From the NCBI GenBank assembly GCA_032622095.1, contig CP136065.1:246635474-246699473 (forward strand): a DNA stretch of 64,000 nucleotides. Reading direction: 5' to 3'. The stretch is from Siphonodentalium dalli (lineage: Eukaryota; Mollusca; Scaphopoda; Gadilida; Siphonodentaliidae). Made by a program: the position numbers and the translations under genes. Of this stretch, positions 47,070 to 57,575 are shown one piece after another. How positions within the stretch are numbered: the first letter of the stretch is position 1; every line of letters begins with the position of its first letter. A model generated the notes under the pieces. The model saw only the letters and a program-made list of their open reading frames with translations, was not told the origin of the DNA and did no database searches.

Positions 47070-47475
47070 GGAACTCCATGGTCTAGTGGTTAGAGTGTCT
47101 GGCTTTTCTTCACTGTCTACAGGAGATGAGTTTGCACACTGTCTACAGGAGATGAGTTTGCCTCCCGCCAGTGGATTAACCCTTTCATGATGGGAGCTGC
47201 ACTGGTGCATACTGCGCAGGGCATACTCTTATATATTCAAGTATCCCATAGGGAGCCTCACATACATAAGAGAATGCACTGGCTTACAAGGTCAATTTAA
47301 ATATTGTTACTAGTTAGGCCAATGCATTCTCTTTATATGCGAGGCTTCCTATGGTAGACTCGCATTTATAAGAGAATGCATTGGCACAGGATTTTCACAA
47401 AATTTCAGGAAGCTCCAGTCATCAAAGGGTTAAGTAACATGTGGCTTTCGAGTCATACGCTCTTCAAAATTTTGA
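47070..47475 (+). mobile_element. tRNA-related SINE interrupted by a TTAA MITE
   Basis: 'ccatggtctagtggttagag' closely resembles the 5' half of a tRNA with its A box. A 'cactgtctacaggagatgag' block is duplicated (47118 and 47138). After the MITE at 47176-47433 the SINE resumes with 'gtggctttcgagtcatac'. The uninterrupted relative is at 5965-6130. Confidence 0.6.
47176..47433. mobile_element. TTAA-flanked MITE, third terminus type
   Basis: ttaaccctttcatgatggga … ccagtcatcaaagggttaa. It carries two degenerate hairpins (about 47219-47283 and 47319-47384) of the same design as in the CCCTTTACCC family, though the ends differ. Degraded relatives are at 54157-54411 and 58470-58717. Confidence 0.8.
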
Positions 47476-47816
47476 ACCTTGAGCAAGGCTGCTCATAGTG
47501 GGACTGCTTCACACCAATCAAGCGTTAAAATTGTACTGAGTGAGGTGGGATGGGACGTATGGGTCTGGTCACATAAATTACATATCCTAATACAAGGTTC
47601 ACAATACGAATACGCAGTCCTTCCTACGAGAGAAACACAACAAGAGCATTTATTTGCTCCCCCAATTCAGAAGACAGGTGTAATATTGCACCACTAATAA
47701 TAATCGTAAGTTGGGTTTTTCTCAAACAAATTGTTATTGTGGGATAGACATGTTTGTCCAATTACATTTTCATATGCCCATAATTGAACTGACAAGGGAA
47801 ATGATCTAAATAAACC

Positions 47817-47944
47817 TTAACCCTTTCAGTGCCAAGTCCGATTTTTGTATCAACCCATATTTCCTTGATCATTTTTCAAGTTTATTGATTATAATAATGT
47901 GATACATTGATGGAAAAAGCTCTTAGAGGCACTGAAAGGGTTAA
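47817..47944. mobile_element. TTAA-flanked MITE, second family, internally deleted
   Basis: ttaaccctttcagtgccaag … aggcactgaaagggttaa. Most of the right arm between 'aaagctcttaga' and the terminus is missing compared with 22130-22324. Confidence 0.85.
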
Positions 47945-48400
47945 AATAGTTCAATATTGAATCAACAATTACAGTCACCTTAAGTCTTTTGACAAGATGG
48001 ACTAGTGCAAATTTTAGATCCAGTGAATTGGAATTGAAAATTACGAGTGTGTACGGGTGCTAGAGCAATCGCTCCCGTCTCCTGGGAAGGACTGAATACG
48101 TATCTAGATATCTCAGGTTAATATACTGAGGCCTTATAGTAGTTAAAATCATCTGTGCCTGGTAGCGTTTCACCTAGTGTAATTTTCCCCCAATTCTGGT
48201 CCCCCCATAAGTCCCAATTCACATATTACCACTACTAGAAACAAAGAAACAAATTTAGTTTGTAGACAAAATATAGGACTCTCCTCCATGTATTTTGAAG
48301 CCAATGAAAGCCCCACATCCCACTTACTGGACGTCGTGAATTGATACAAGTATGAAGGAGAAAGTACACACTGTATGTTGTCATTCTGTTGACCAGAGTA
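47945..48400. other. Gene B intron, no element recognised
   Basis: No exon or repeat is supported in this stretch between the two MITEs. Confidence 0.4.
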
Positions 48401-48611
48401 CCGTAATGCCCAAAATAATCGACTCCTTAACCACAGCAGAATATGGGTAACTTTTCAGGATTTAGTCGGAAATATGACTTGTTGCCATTCATTGGAAAGC
48501 TCTCAGTGAGAACTTTCCGATGAATGACAACAAGCCATATTTCCGACTAAATCCTGAAAAATACCCATAATTCTGCTGTGGTTAAGGAGTCAATTATTTA
48601 GGGCATTACTG
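48401..48611. mobile_element. Tc1/mariner-type palindromic MITE
   Basis: TA|CCGTAATGCCCAAAATAATC … GGGCATTACTG|TA, 211 bp, with the same arms as 46518-46730 and a few substitutions, including the first terminal bases. Confidence 0.85.
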
Positions 48612-48843
48612 TACATTTGGGAAAGCAGAGTTATCCGTTCGGTATCATTCATTACATTGTTGTAAACTTTGCCGTGAAGTTTATATCTGTGTGAGGGGAA
48701 GGGGAGGGAGATTGGGGGGGGGGGAATCAAAGTCTTCTGATACATTGAGGAGAAGTAGTATATGTCATCCAAAATTGCCACACAAAGAAAATATTAGTAT
48801 CATTGTTTTCAGAAGTGGTATGTGAATTTGGAATTCATTTCAG

Positions 48844-48901
48844 GGACCAGTATTGGGAAAACTTAGCTATTTACGATCGGGAATGGGGCCCCCTGCCATC
48901 A
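48844..48901 (+). CDS. Gene B exon 11 (last joined)
   Basis: The acceptor is …ggaattcatttcag and the donor atca|gtaaga. The 58-nt exon reads GPVLGKLSYLRSGMGPPAI and carries one base onward. Entry phase 0 matches exon 10. No later exon in the window starts with the required two-base phase in an obvious way, so the gene's 3' end is unresolved. The open frame that continues past the donor to 49083 is lower in coding character. Confidence 0.65.
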
Positions 48902-49187
48902 GTAAGAAAAATAGTTGTGGTTGTATGTTTACTGACAAAAATGTAGCAATAAAAATGTCAAAAAACTTGGAAAGTCCAGAAATTGCTTATATTGGTACTG
49001 GCATACTGGTTGAAAAAAAATTTACTTTATCAAATCAAGAAACTTCAATATTTTATGCTGCGATACAATACACCTATTGCTGAGTCACATATCACGATTC
49101 ACCGTGCACCGGTTGTATTTCCCATCCCTACAATGGATGTTAATGGATGTTGTCACCGTTATTATAATCCTGATGCACAGGCATATG

Positions 49188-49870
49188 CAGGGTCCGCACT
49201 GGACTGAAATTTACTTTTGCCAAATAGTATCATTTTCTGCATAGCCTATTTCGTTCCCCTGATTGATGCATAAGTAACCCATAGTTCGTTTGCCTGGAAT
49301 GTTCCGATAATCATGGCTAAGTGCTTGGAAATCTTATATTGGGCTGACTTAATGTGCTGCGTGTCTCAAATTCACCACAGATTTTGTGAAAATAAATAAG
49401 CATACACTCAGCTTTTTATGAGAATAAATCATCATTGAGTTTTATGTTTCGACATTCGTGGTTTGAACGATGTTTGATATCGATAGTAAACCAGTTAGTT
49501 AATAATTATGCTCGCATGCATCTCTATTGTGGTTCACCATACAACAATAAACCAATCACCGAACAATAAAATGGTAGAAGAGTTGCTTCATCAGAAGGGA
49601 ACATCACAAGAGGACTACCATCACACTAAATATTGGTAATCCCTCCACCCATAGATAATAAATTTACAAGATTAACTGCATCTTATTGGAGGTGTTAACA
49701 TTCCCGAAAACCATATAAAACACCACCAATATAATTCTATTGTAATAGTTTCCTAAAATGAATGGTATTGATTGACCGATAATTTCAACTTTATTGAGCA
49801 ATTAAAAATTGACTTGCAAAAACTTTTGCCAAATGAAAATATTTTTTGCCAAGTGGCAGCGCGAACCCTG
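49188..49870. mobile_element. hAT-type non-autonomous element (683 bp)
   Basis: Flanked by an exact 8-bp duplication GGCATATG (49180-49187, 49871-49878). Termini CAGGGTCCGCAC and GCGCGAACCCTG pair over 12 bp with two mismatches. The subterminal 'ttttgccaaatgaaaatatt' resembles the ends of the 52580 element. No ORF. Confidence 0.85.
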
Positions 49871-50094
49871 GGCATATGCCAATGGGCCAATGAAATTGAT
49901 GTCATAGTGCTTTATCAATGGAGGGGAGGGGGGTATTAAGGTATCAGATTTATGGATGCTCAGACTCAGTATTACCGAATATTATTAAGTGTCTTTTGGG
50001 GCGCAAACTGCCATGTGGCTTTAAAGTTTAGCTTTTTCTCAGCAGAAGTTTTACTACCTGCCAAACTGTGATTGATACAAAGGTGTTGTCAGTT

Positions 50095-50800
50095 TGGAGG
50101 AATAAACATCTTTATTCCACACCCATTGACATTAGTCACATGAATTCAAAGGAATCCCAGCCGTTGAATACATATTAGTGTATACCTCTAGTGGAATACA
50201 AGCTGGAACTATTCTTGTTGACGTTGTCGCCAAGAAAGATGATGTACATTACGTCGATCATCTGCTTCCGATGATCCCCCCTTGATTACTGGTTATTTGT
50301 CAGACTTAAATCACAATAAAGGTAGCTATAGTAACAATGGAGGTGACATTCATGGATTGAACTTATCTGACTGAACGGTGTAGAATAAATACAGAACACA
50401 ACTTGAATATCTCAAATCTTTTATCGAACTCGTTGCAGACGGCGCAAAGAAATATATCCTTGCACCATCCACAACTCATTCGATAAAAGAGTCTTGATTA
50501 AGATGCGCATTGTGTTCTGTCTATTTATTCCACAGCCATTGATGTGAGGCACATGTATTCAACGGATTCCCAGCCATTGAATACATAATAGTGTGTACCT
50601 ATTGAACTTATCTGACACAACAGTGCAGAATAATTACAGAACACAATTTGCATCATAATCTCAAATCTTTTATCAAACTCATTGTGGAAGGCGCATAGTT
50701 ACATTTCGCTCTGGCGTCTCACGAAATATATCCTTGCACCATCCGCAACTCATTCGATAAAATATTCTTGATTAAGATGCGCGTTGTGTTATCTATTTCT
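50095..50800 (+). repeat. Diverged direct duplication, ~400-bp unit
   Basis: 'gaatcccagccgttgaatac' (50152) recurs as 'gattcccagccattgaatac' (50565). 'atcctttgcaccatcc' type sequence with 'aactcattcgataaa' (50470) recurs at 50747, and 'gattaagatgcgc' at 50498 and 50770. Function unknown. Confidence 0.65.
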
Positions 50801-51066
50801 TGATGGAATCTCTTGTTTATCTCAACAAACACACCATCAAACTGAGCTTTATTGTCATTGTTGCATCCATTGATTACAGTATATAACAGAAAATATAGCC
50901 AAGAACAAAATATCGCAAAAGAAAAGTGTCAAGTGGAAGGAGCTATTTGATTGGCTGGCTCAGCTTGCATACGAGAGAGGCAAGTCACAATCCTACTGGG
51001 TAAGTGCTCATAGCTTACTAGTCTATTCGCTGTTTCAGCTTGTGTATAAGAGAAGAAAGTCATGAT

Positions 51067-51322
51067 AAAGCCTTGAAATAGTGTGTCTGTCATTTGCAGA
51101 ATGAGGTCCCCAGAGGGTGAATTTAGTGATGCTACCCCGCATGGTGGGCTAACATCACCAAATTCACCCTCTGTAAACCTCATTCTGCTGAGGTGTAAGC
51201 AGAATGAGGTCCCCAGAGGGTGAATTTGGTGATGCTAGCCCACTATGCGGGGTAGCATCACTAAATTCACCCTCTGGGGACCTCATTCTGCAAATGACAG
51301 ACACACTATTTCAAGGCTTGTG
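51067..51322. mobile_element. Complete foldback element (two palindromes)
   Basis: Ends 'aagccttgaaatagtgtgtc' / 'gacacactatttcaaggctt' are inverted repeats. The interior holds two palindromes with 'gagggtgaatttngtgatgc' arms, linked by 'tgctgaggtgtaagca'. Whole length is about 254 bp and no coding capacity. It is the reference copy for the family in this window. Confidence 0.85.
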
Positions 51323-52284
51323 GGTGAGTGGTTCTAGCTTTCTAGTCTGCTATTTGTATGGTGTAAGCAAAATATAATTTTTACCACTGTGAGATTCTGC
51401 ATAATGACCACATTACACAAATATTGTGCACTCTGCAAAGAATGAAAGAAACTTATCAAGATTTTCTTTTCCCCACCCCTTTGCAACGAATATATATTGA
51501 TGTAAATTTGTTCAGAAACTAGCAAAAAGCTCCTCTATAGTATAAATAATGGTATATACCATTGGAAAGTGGTCAGTCGTAAATGAATTTCGAAGTACAA
51601 TTGCTAGTCGCGCTCGTACGTCGAACGAAAGAACCCCTCATTTCCGTTTGCACATTCCGGGAAAGCCCTGGGAAATCCTGTCACCTGATTGGCTGGCGTC
51701 TTTAAAAAATGCCAGCTTTTGTATACAAATAAACACGTGGAACATCTAATTTTAGCGTATGGGCGTGGATAATCGATAACATAATTACTTCGCGCACGAG
51801 CAGTCCAAACAGGAATCTCTTCCGCTTTACATGAATGATGAATTCCGGGGATCTTAACAGTCTTTTGAACCGATCTCCGCTCACTGACGTGAAGTTTGTT
51901 CGTAGATTGTCTTTAATTGTACAATTTGGTTTCGTTTCTTGGGTCCAAAATGATTGACGTGCATAAAGTAGTCTATTTTGGGAGTCGCTTGCCAGGATAA
52001 TGACGTCACTCGCTCTGTTGTTTTTCGAGCTCGAGCAAATGACCTTGACTGCCATTTCGATAAGACGTACCGTGCGCGACTCTGGGAGCAAATGTACGCT
52101 AAGTTTACTGGAAAGTGGTCTACTGTTTTAGCGATGCATGTGGTATAACTGTAATGCAAGGAAATACATTAAGAGTTTTGGGAAACACATTCGATCTTAG
52201 GTTTTCTTTGATTGATCAGCATGATACATATTAATTTTGTCTATTGTTTTCGAGGATGCACTGCATCAAATTTTGACATATACC
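51323..52284. other. Unassigned sequence
   Basis: Overlapping forward and reverse open frames (51549-51749, 51702-52091, 51881-52159) are present, with higher CG content than the surroundings at 51580-51680 and 51990-52090. None has splice-site or motif support, so no gene is called. Confidence 0.35.
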
Positions 52285-52579
52285 TGGATATAGTGTGACT
52301 ACCGTTTGCAGAATGAGGTCCCCAGAGGGTGAAATTAGTGATGTTATCCCAGGGACCTCATTCTGTGTAGGCCTCATCTTCTGGGAAGTATCTATAGTCT
52401 CAAATTGTTTTAGTTACTTTTTCCCTTCTGTTCAGTTTCTATATCCCCTAATTTGTAGAAAATAAAATGCATAATGGAGGTGACTAATAGGTGAACATCA
52501 CCAATTTCAACTGAGGAACTTCAATCTGATCCTATGTCTGCCATAGCAGTTGAGACCTAAGCAGAATGAGGTCCCCAGA

Positions 52580-53915
52580 CAGTGTTCACGCTGGACCGAA
52601 AAAAACTTTAGCCAAAAGTTTAGCCAAATGAAAATTTTATTAGCCAAATGAAAAAAACTTTAGCCAAATGTTTTTTGGCCAAATTAAAAAAAACTTTGGC
52701 CAAATTAAATCATCGTTTTCTGGTCGGTTCACAATTAATGACTAAAACGTAAAATCTAACAGACACAGGTAAAATACACAATAATTTAAATAATTTTTAT
52801 GAACTAGAAGTATCATTTATTAAAAATTTATTAATCTTTATGTGAAAGAGTGATTGGGGGGGGGGGGGGGGGGTAACCCGGGATTGTCCTTCTTAATGTC
52901 ATTATTTTTTTGTTTTATATCAATATCTTTTTTTAAATCATTAAATATTTATCCTTGCGAAAATATCTAAGTGACATCTGGAAACTAATAACTTAATATT
53001 GTTACGCCATTATCAAATTACAATCTGTCATAAAAGCATGCATATTATTTTGTCCGTATCGGTATTGACGACAAAGAGCCACAAAATATCTGTCGTGATT
53101 CACATTTGGCTGATTAAGCTATTGTCTTACACTTGGTGCTCATAAACCTCGACCGACATAAATACAATGTCATCATAAACATGCATTGTGCGGGAGTCCC
53201 GTGAGTGACCAGACAGACAATGGGGGATTAGGGGATTAAATGTAAAATAATAACCTTTTGCTGTTTCGTGCAGAATGACATAATTTTTCTCCAGATTAAA
53301 ACAGCCTGTTACGAACAAATTGCTTATATACCAGCGTCAATGCACACTTTACAAAATATTGCTTTCTTCACATTGTCATGATTCAACCACGGTCGGTTTA
53401 ATGTCCATGCGTCTTTGAATGTCCGTCTTGTGAAAACTAAAGATGAGTGCATATCACTGTGTGATCGCTTGGTTGATAGAGTTGTCGATCGGGTTTCCCT
53501 TTGTACTGTCCGCGATCGGGTTTCCCTTTGTACAGTCGGCAATATATTCCCACTTTCGATATTTTCAGACTAGATCGTTCACATCACAGAATTGAAAACC
53601 CACTTGCCCAAATTTATGTTAGATTTGGAAATAAAAATATGTTTACTCTACACTAAATGTTAGAGCTTACCTTTTGCTGTTACGGAACGATATTTCATAA
53701 GTACGAAATTAATGAAATACTTTCGTCACCTAACTTCGTCTTTAATGTCGATCTATTGAGCGCTTTTATGAATTAGCTTTCTGACTCCATACTTTCAGTC
53801 TCCATTTGGGGTAAAAAAAAGTTTAGCCAAAAGTTTAGCCAAATGAAATTTTTATTAGCCAAATTCGAAAAAGATTAGCCATTGGCTAATTTGGCTACCG
53901 ACAGCGTGAACACTG
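52580..53915. mobile_element. hAT-type element, 1336 bp, nested in a foldback element
   Basis: Starts CAGTGTTCACGCTG, ends CAGCGTGAACACTG (14-bp perfect TIR), and is flanked by TCCCCAGA on both sides (52572-52579, 53916-53923). The host palindrome reads straight across if the insert and one TSD are removed. Subterminal 'tttagccaaatg' repeats occur at both ends. A G18 run lies at 52857-52873. A zinc-finger-like remnant is encoded on the minus strand (53324-53542). Confidence 0.9.
53324..53542 (-). pseudogene. hAT-associated zinc-finger (TTF-like) remnant
   Basis: The minus-strand peptide ends in RTFKDAWTLNRPWLNHDNVK followed by KAIFCKVC. The pattern 'F…W….PWL..D….K.AMFC..C' is that of the N-terminal TTF-type zinc finger found in many hAT-related ZNF862-like proteins. 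Only this N-terminal piece is present and no dimerisation domain is seen. It is transposon-derived, not a host gene. Confidence 0.6.
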
Positions 53916-54156
53916 TCCCCAGAGGGTAAATTTGGTATGCTAGCCTGCTGTGCGGGATAGCATCACTAAATTCACCATCTGGGGACCTCATTCTGCAATT
54001 GTCAGACTCACTATATCGAAGGGAAGGGTTAATTTAATTTTAGATATATATTTTCTGTTCAGAAACATGTCACCTAGGTATGAGTTATCTCCCTTTGTAT
54101 CTCAACAGTTCAGAAAATATATCGAGTTTACTATAAACACACACACATCAGTGGCA

Positions 54157-54411
54157 GTAACTCTTTCATGACTGGAGCTTCATGGAATTATGCGAAAACC
54201 CTGTGCCAATGCTTTCTCTTATATATGCGAGTCTCCCATAGGGAACCTTGCATATACATTAACCTAACAATATTTACCTTGACCTTATAAGCCAGTGCAT
54301 TCTCGTATATATGTGAGGCTCCCTATGGGAAACTCGCATATATAAGAGAATGCACTGGCACACGATATTTAATGCTGCTCCAGCTCAGCTCCCATCATGA
54401 AAGGATTTTAA
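54157..54411. mobile_element. Degraded TTAA-type MITE with hairpins
   Basis: 'taactctttcatgactggag' and 'cccatcatgaaaggatttta' are decayed versions of the 47176 termini. A broken hairpin lies at about 54208-54255 and an intact 67-nt one at 54292-54358 ('ccagtgcattctcgtatata'). Confidence 0.75.
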
Positions 54412-54556
54412 ATATTTTGAATTGATAGCTTGGAGGAACTAAGATATCTGTAAAGGTGAAAAAATTGGTCACTTCAGTGTGAACCCTTGTTGGCAATTGG
54501 CCAATTCTGCCTCCAACAGTGCAAAACCCTGTTGAACATATTTTCCAAAATTTCAG

Positions 54557-54757
54557 AGGTTGGAACGTTACGTCAAAGCCTTCCTTCAGAAACTTGAAAG
54601 TAAAAAGGAGAAAGACAAAGTCCCAGATGAGAAGAAATTTTTCCGAGAAAAAATAAAGGATGACTATGATTTTGATGTGACGATTGAAGCCATACAACAA
54701 TATGGCAAAACGCTCTTCATACAACTGTGTGGACTTGACTATGGTCAAGTTAATTTC
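54557..54757 (+). CDS. Orphan exon, possibly gene B
   Basis: The acceptor is …ccaaaatttcag and the donor atttc|gtaagt. The 201-nt exon is phase 0 on both sides and reads RLERYVKAFLQKLESKKEKD, then KVPDEKKFFREKIKDDYDFD, VTIEAIQQYGKTLFIQLCGL and DYGQVNF. It is charged and helical, then a hydrophobic segment. It cannot join exon 48844-48901 directly (phase 1 to 0), so at least one exon is missing in between or it belongs to another gene. Not recognised. Confidence 0.65.
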
Positions 54758-54879
54758 GTAAGTAGAGCACATTTACAATTTCGGAGGAAGTGCATTGTAC
54801 TGTCCCAATATAATGGCAGATCCATTGTATGTCAATATTCAAATCCATTTTTCATTTTTCACACATTCATTTGACTTGA

Positions 54880-55123
54880 AAATCTCTCCCAACTTGCATA
54901 ATTTTGTCCCAGCTTGTATTCCTACTTTTTTGTGTCAATTTTTTGAAAACTTGGCACAGATATTTAGTACCATGGGAAACTGTATACTTGTCCGACTTTT
55001 TTTGAGTGGAGTTATCCCCCTTATTCTACTTAGAAACAGTTTGCAACATGCATAATTTTGTCTGAGCTTGTATTCCTTGTTTTTTTTCTCGAAAAACAAG
55101 TTTGTTAATATAGCCCATTTGGG
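54880..55123 (+). repeat. Partial pearl/HINE-like unit before the gap
   Basis: 'cataattttgtcccagcttg', 'ttggcacagatatttagtac' and 'catgggaaactgtatacttg' match the core of the 39340 and 60450 elements. It runs into the scaffold gap. Confidence 0.7.
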
Positions 55124-55223
55124 NNNNNNNNNNNNNNNNNNNNNNNNNNNNNNNNNNNNNNNNNNNNNNNNNNNNNNNNNNNNNNNNNNNNNNNNNNNNN
55201 NNNNNNNNNNNNNNNNNNNNNNN
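55124..55223. other. Assembly gap (100 N)
   Basis: Exactly 100 undetermined bases, the usual fixed-size scaffold gap. The true length is unknown, and the two sides may not be immediate neighbours. Confidence 0.99.
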
Positions 55224-55821
55224 AAATCATGAAATATTAATTATCCTTGCGAAAATATCTAAGTGACATCTGGAAACTAATAAGTTAATATTGTTACGCC
55301 ATTATCAAATTACAATCTGTCATAAAAAGCATGCATATTATTTTGAATGTATCGGTTTTGACAAATAGCCACAAAATATCTGTCGTGATTCACATTTGTC
55401 TGATTAAGCTATTGTCTTACACTTGGTGCTCATAAACCTTGACCGTCATAAATACAATGCATCATAAACATGCATTGTGCAGGAGCCCCCGTGAGTGACC
55501 AGACAGACAATGGGGGATTAGCGGATTAATTTAAAATAAAGACTTTTGCTGTTTCGTGCAGAGTTAGTGGTTTCCCTTTGTACTGTCCGCGATCGGGTTT
55601 CCCTTTGTACAGTCGGTGATATATTCCCACTTACGATGTTTTTGGACTAGATCGTTCACATCACAGAATTGAAAACCCACTTGCCAAAAATTCATGCTTT
55701 CATTCTCCATTTGGGGTAAAAAAAAAGTTTAGCCAAAAGTTTAGCCAAATGAAATTTTTATTAGCCAAATTCGAAAAAGATTAGCCATTGGCTAATTTGG
55801 CTACCGACAGCGCGAACACTG
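55224..55821. mobile_element. hAT-type element, second copy, left part lost in gap
   Basis: Follows the 52580 element from 'ttatccttgcgaaaatatct' to its end 'cagcgcgaacactg' at 55821, with internal deletions (for example around 55560, where the zinc-finger segment is missing). The gap probably arose because two similar copies lie within 3 kb. Confidence 0.85.
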
Positions 55822-56264
55822 GTTACGTGTGTGACACAAAAATTGTTATGTGTGTGACCTTCTGAAAAAATCATAAATGGTAACTAGAAAAGCTAGCATT
55901 TATTAATAATCAGGGAGATGCTAATTGTTGCGAGTGAATAAAATCTTGTTCCTTTATATATTGACACATTTTAAACATATGAACCCTGTTATCTCCAGAA
56001 ACTGTTATGTGTGTGACAGATATACGAACGGTATATTATACAATGAGTCAATCTGCATAAAATGTATTCTGAAAAGCACTAGAGTTTACACTTTTATCCA
56101 GATATCAGTTGGTAGGCAAACTGTATAGTACTTCAAGTATTCTTTTACTTGTATCATACTTCATTTATGTTACATCTATATATATATTAAAAACTCCAAT
56201 TCCAACATGCATACAAGTACATGTTTGTGTAAAAATATGATATAATAAATATGGGATCAATTTT
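55822..56264. other. Unassigned sequence after the second hAT copy
   Basis: 'ttatgtgtgtgaca/c' occurs three times (55847, 56007 and a variant at 55826). Otherwise no feature seen. Confidence 0.35.
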
Positions 56265-56600
56265 GAATGCCCGTTTTTAAAAATGGGACATATTATGTGA
56301 TTTGTCTGCCTGTCTGTCCGTCCATCCCGTTTGCATCTGGCTTCCGTATGATAACTTTAGATAGTCTCACTGAATAACAATTTTGATATGTATGGCAAAA
56401 TACAGGTCAAGTTCAAATTTGTGTCCCCCCCCCACCAATATTCAGACAGTTATTGCCCTTTGTTGGAATTACAATGGGTATTTTCTGCCAAGCCCTATAG
56501 TGATGCTCTTGTAAAAAATAATTCAATAAACGTTTAGTCTGTTGTGTTGCTTGGAATACAAGCAACCCCCCCCCCCCCCGCCCATATATTAAGGGTGTCA
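56265..56600 (+). repeat. Short pearl/HINE-like element
   Basis: 'gcccgtttttaaaaatggga' start, 'ctgtctgtccgtccatcccg', one core unit ('gtatgataactttagatagt', 'caggtcaagttcaaatttgt') and end 'tgatgctcttgt', as in 8200-9172. A C17 run lies at 56563-56579. Confidence 0.7.
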
Positions 56601-56774
56601 CATAACTATTGCGCGCTTATCCTGATTATGTTTACATTTGGTCCACAATTTACATGTGAACTACATGACCATATAACAACGGCACTTACAATGGTCACTT
56701 TATACATTGACCAAACCTTAACACAATAATTGTATTAACTAAACTTATTTAAAGAGATACGTACAAATCACTCT

Positions 56775-57575
56775 TTTAGGAGAGACGTGTACCTTGTATG
56801 ATTTAGGAGAGCCGGAGCATTTCTATAACGCATTTGAGGGCAGTGATTGATATTTCAGCTTGTACCGTATATGTTATTAGGAGAGATGTGTACCTTGTAT
56901 GATTTAGGAGAGACGGAGCATTTCTATAACTCATTTGAAGGCAGTGATCGATATTTCAGATTGTACCTTATATGATTTTAGGAGAGATGTGTACCTTGTA
57001 TGATTTAGGAGAGACGGAGCATTTCTATAACACATTGAAGGCAGTGATCGATATTTCAGCTTGTACCTTATATGATTTTAGGAGAGATGTGTACCGTGTA
57101 TGATTTAGGAGAGACGGAGTATTTCTATAAACACATTTGAAGGCAGCGATCGATATTTCAGATTGTATTGTGTATGATTTTAGGAGATACGTTACCATGT
57201 ATGATTTTAGGAGAGACGGTGCATTTCTATAACACATTTGAGGGCAGTGATTGATATTTCAGCTTGTACATTGTATGATTTTAGGAAAGACGGATGGGAG
57301 CATTTCTATACCTCGTTTGTACCGTGTATGTTTTTAGGAGAGATGGAGCATTTCAGTAATGCGTTTGAGGGCAGTGATAGATATTTCAGCTTGTACATTG
57401 TATGATGTTAGGAGAAATGGGCCATTTCTATAACGCATTTGAGGCAGTGATAGATATTTCAGCTTGTACATTGTATGATGTTAGGAGAAATGGGCCATTT
57501 CTATAACGCATTTGAGGCAGTGATAGATATTTCAGCTTGTACCCGTGTATCATTTTAGGAGAGACAGAGAATTTC
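56775..57575 (+). repeat. Tandem repeat of the SLC7 exon acceptor junction
   Basis: Units of about 85-120 bp hold 'tgtatgattttaggagagac' (acceptor + exon start), 'gagcatttctataacgcatt', 'tgagggcagtgatngatatt' and 'tcagcttgtacc'. They are variants of the real exon's 5' half ('ttttag|gagagacagaga', 'aacgcgtttgagggcagtga'). About nine copies precede the true exon. Each copy reproduces a T-rich tract + AG and about 60 nt of exon-like sequence, then returns to intron-like sequence. Confidence 0.85.

Larger units (their letters stand above)
52285..54015. mobile_element. Long-form foldback element split by a hAT insertion
   Basis: First palindrome 52310-52360 (deleted centre), then the family's unique middle ('tttctatatcccctaatttg'). 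The second palindrome starts at 52562, is broken at 52579 and resumes at 53916/53924 ('gggtaaatttggtatgctag') up to 'ggggacctcattctgcaatt'. Without the insert it matches the 26075-26500 copy. Confidence 0.85.

Noticed and set aside
48902-49083. Read-through extension of exon 11
   Set aside because: A strong gtaaga donor sits at 48902, and the continued peptide is Lys/Asn-rich with low coding character. Kept as a minor alternative only.
51702-52091. 129-codon minus-strand frame
   Set aside because: Overlaps other frames on both strands, with no splice or domain support; left unassigned.
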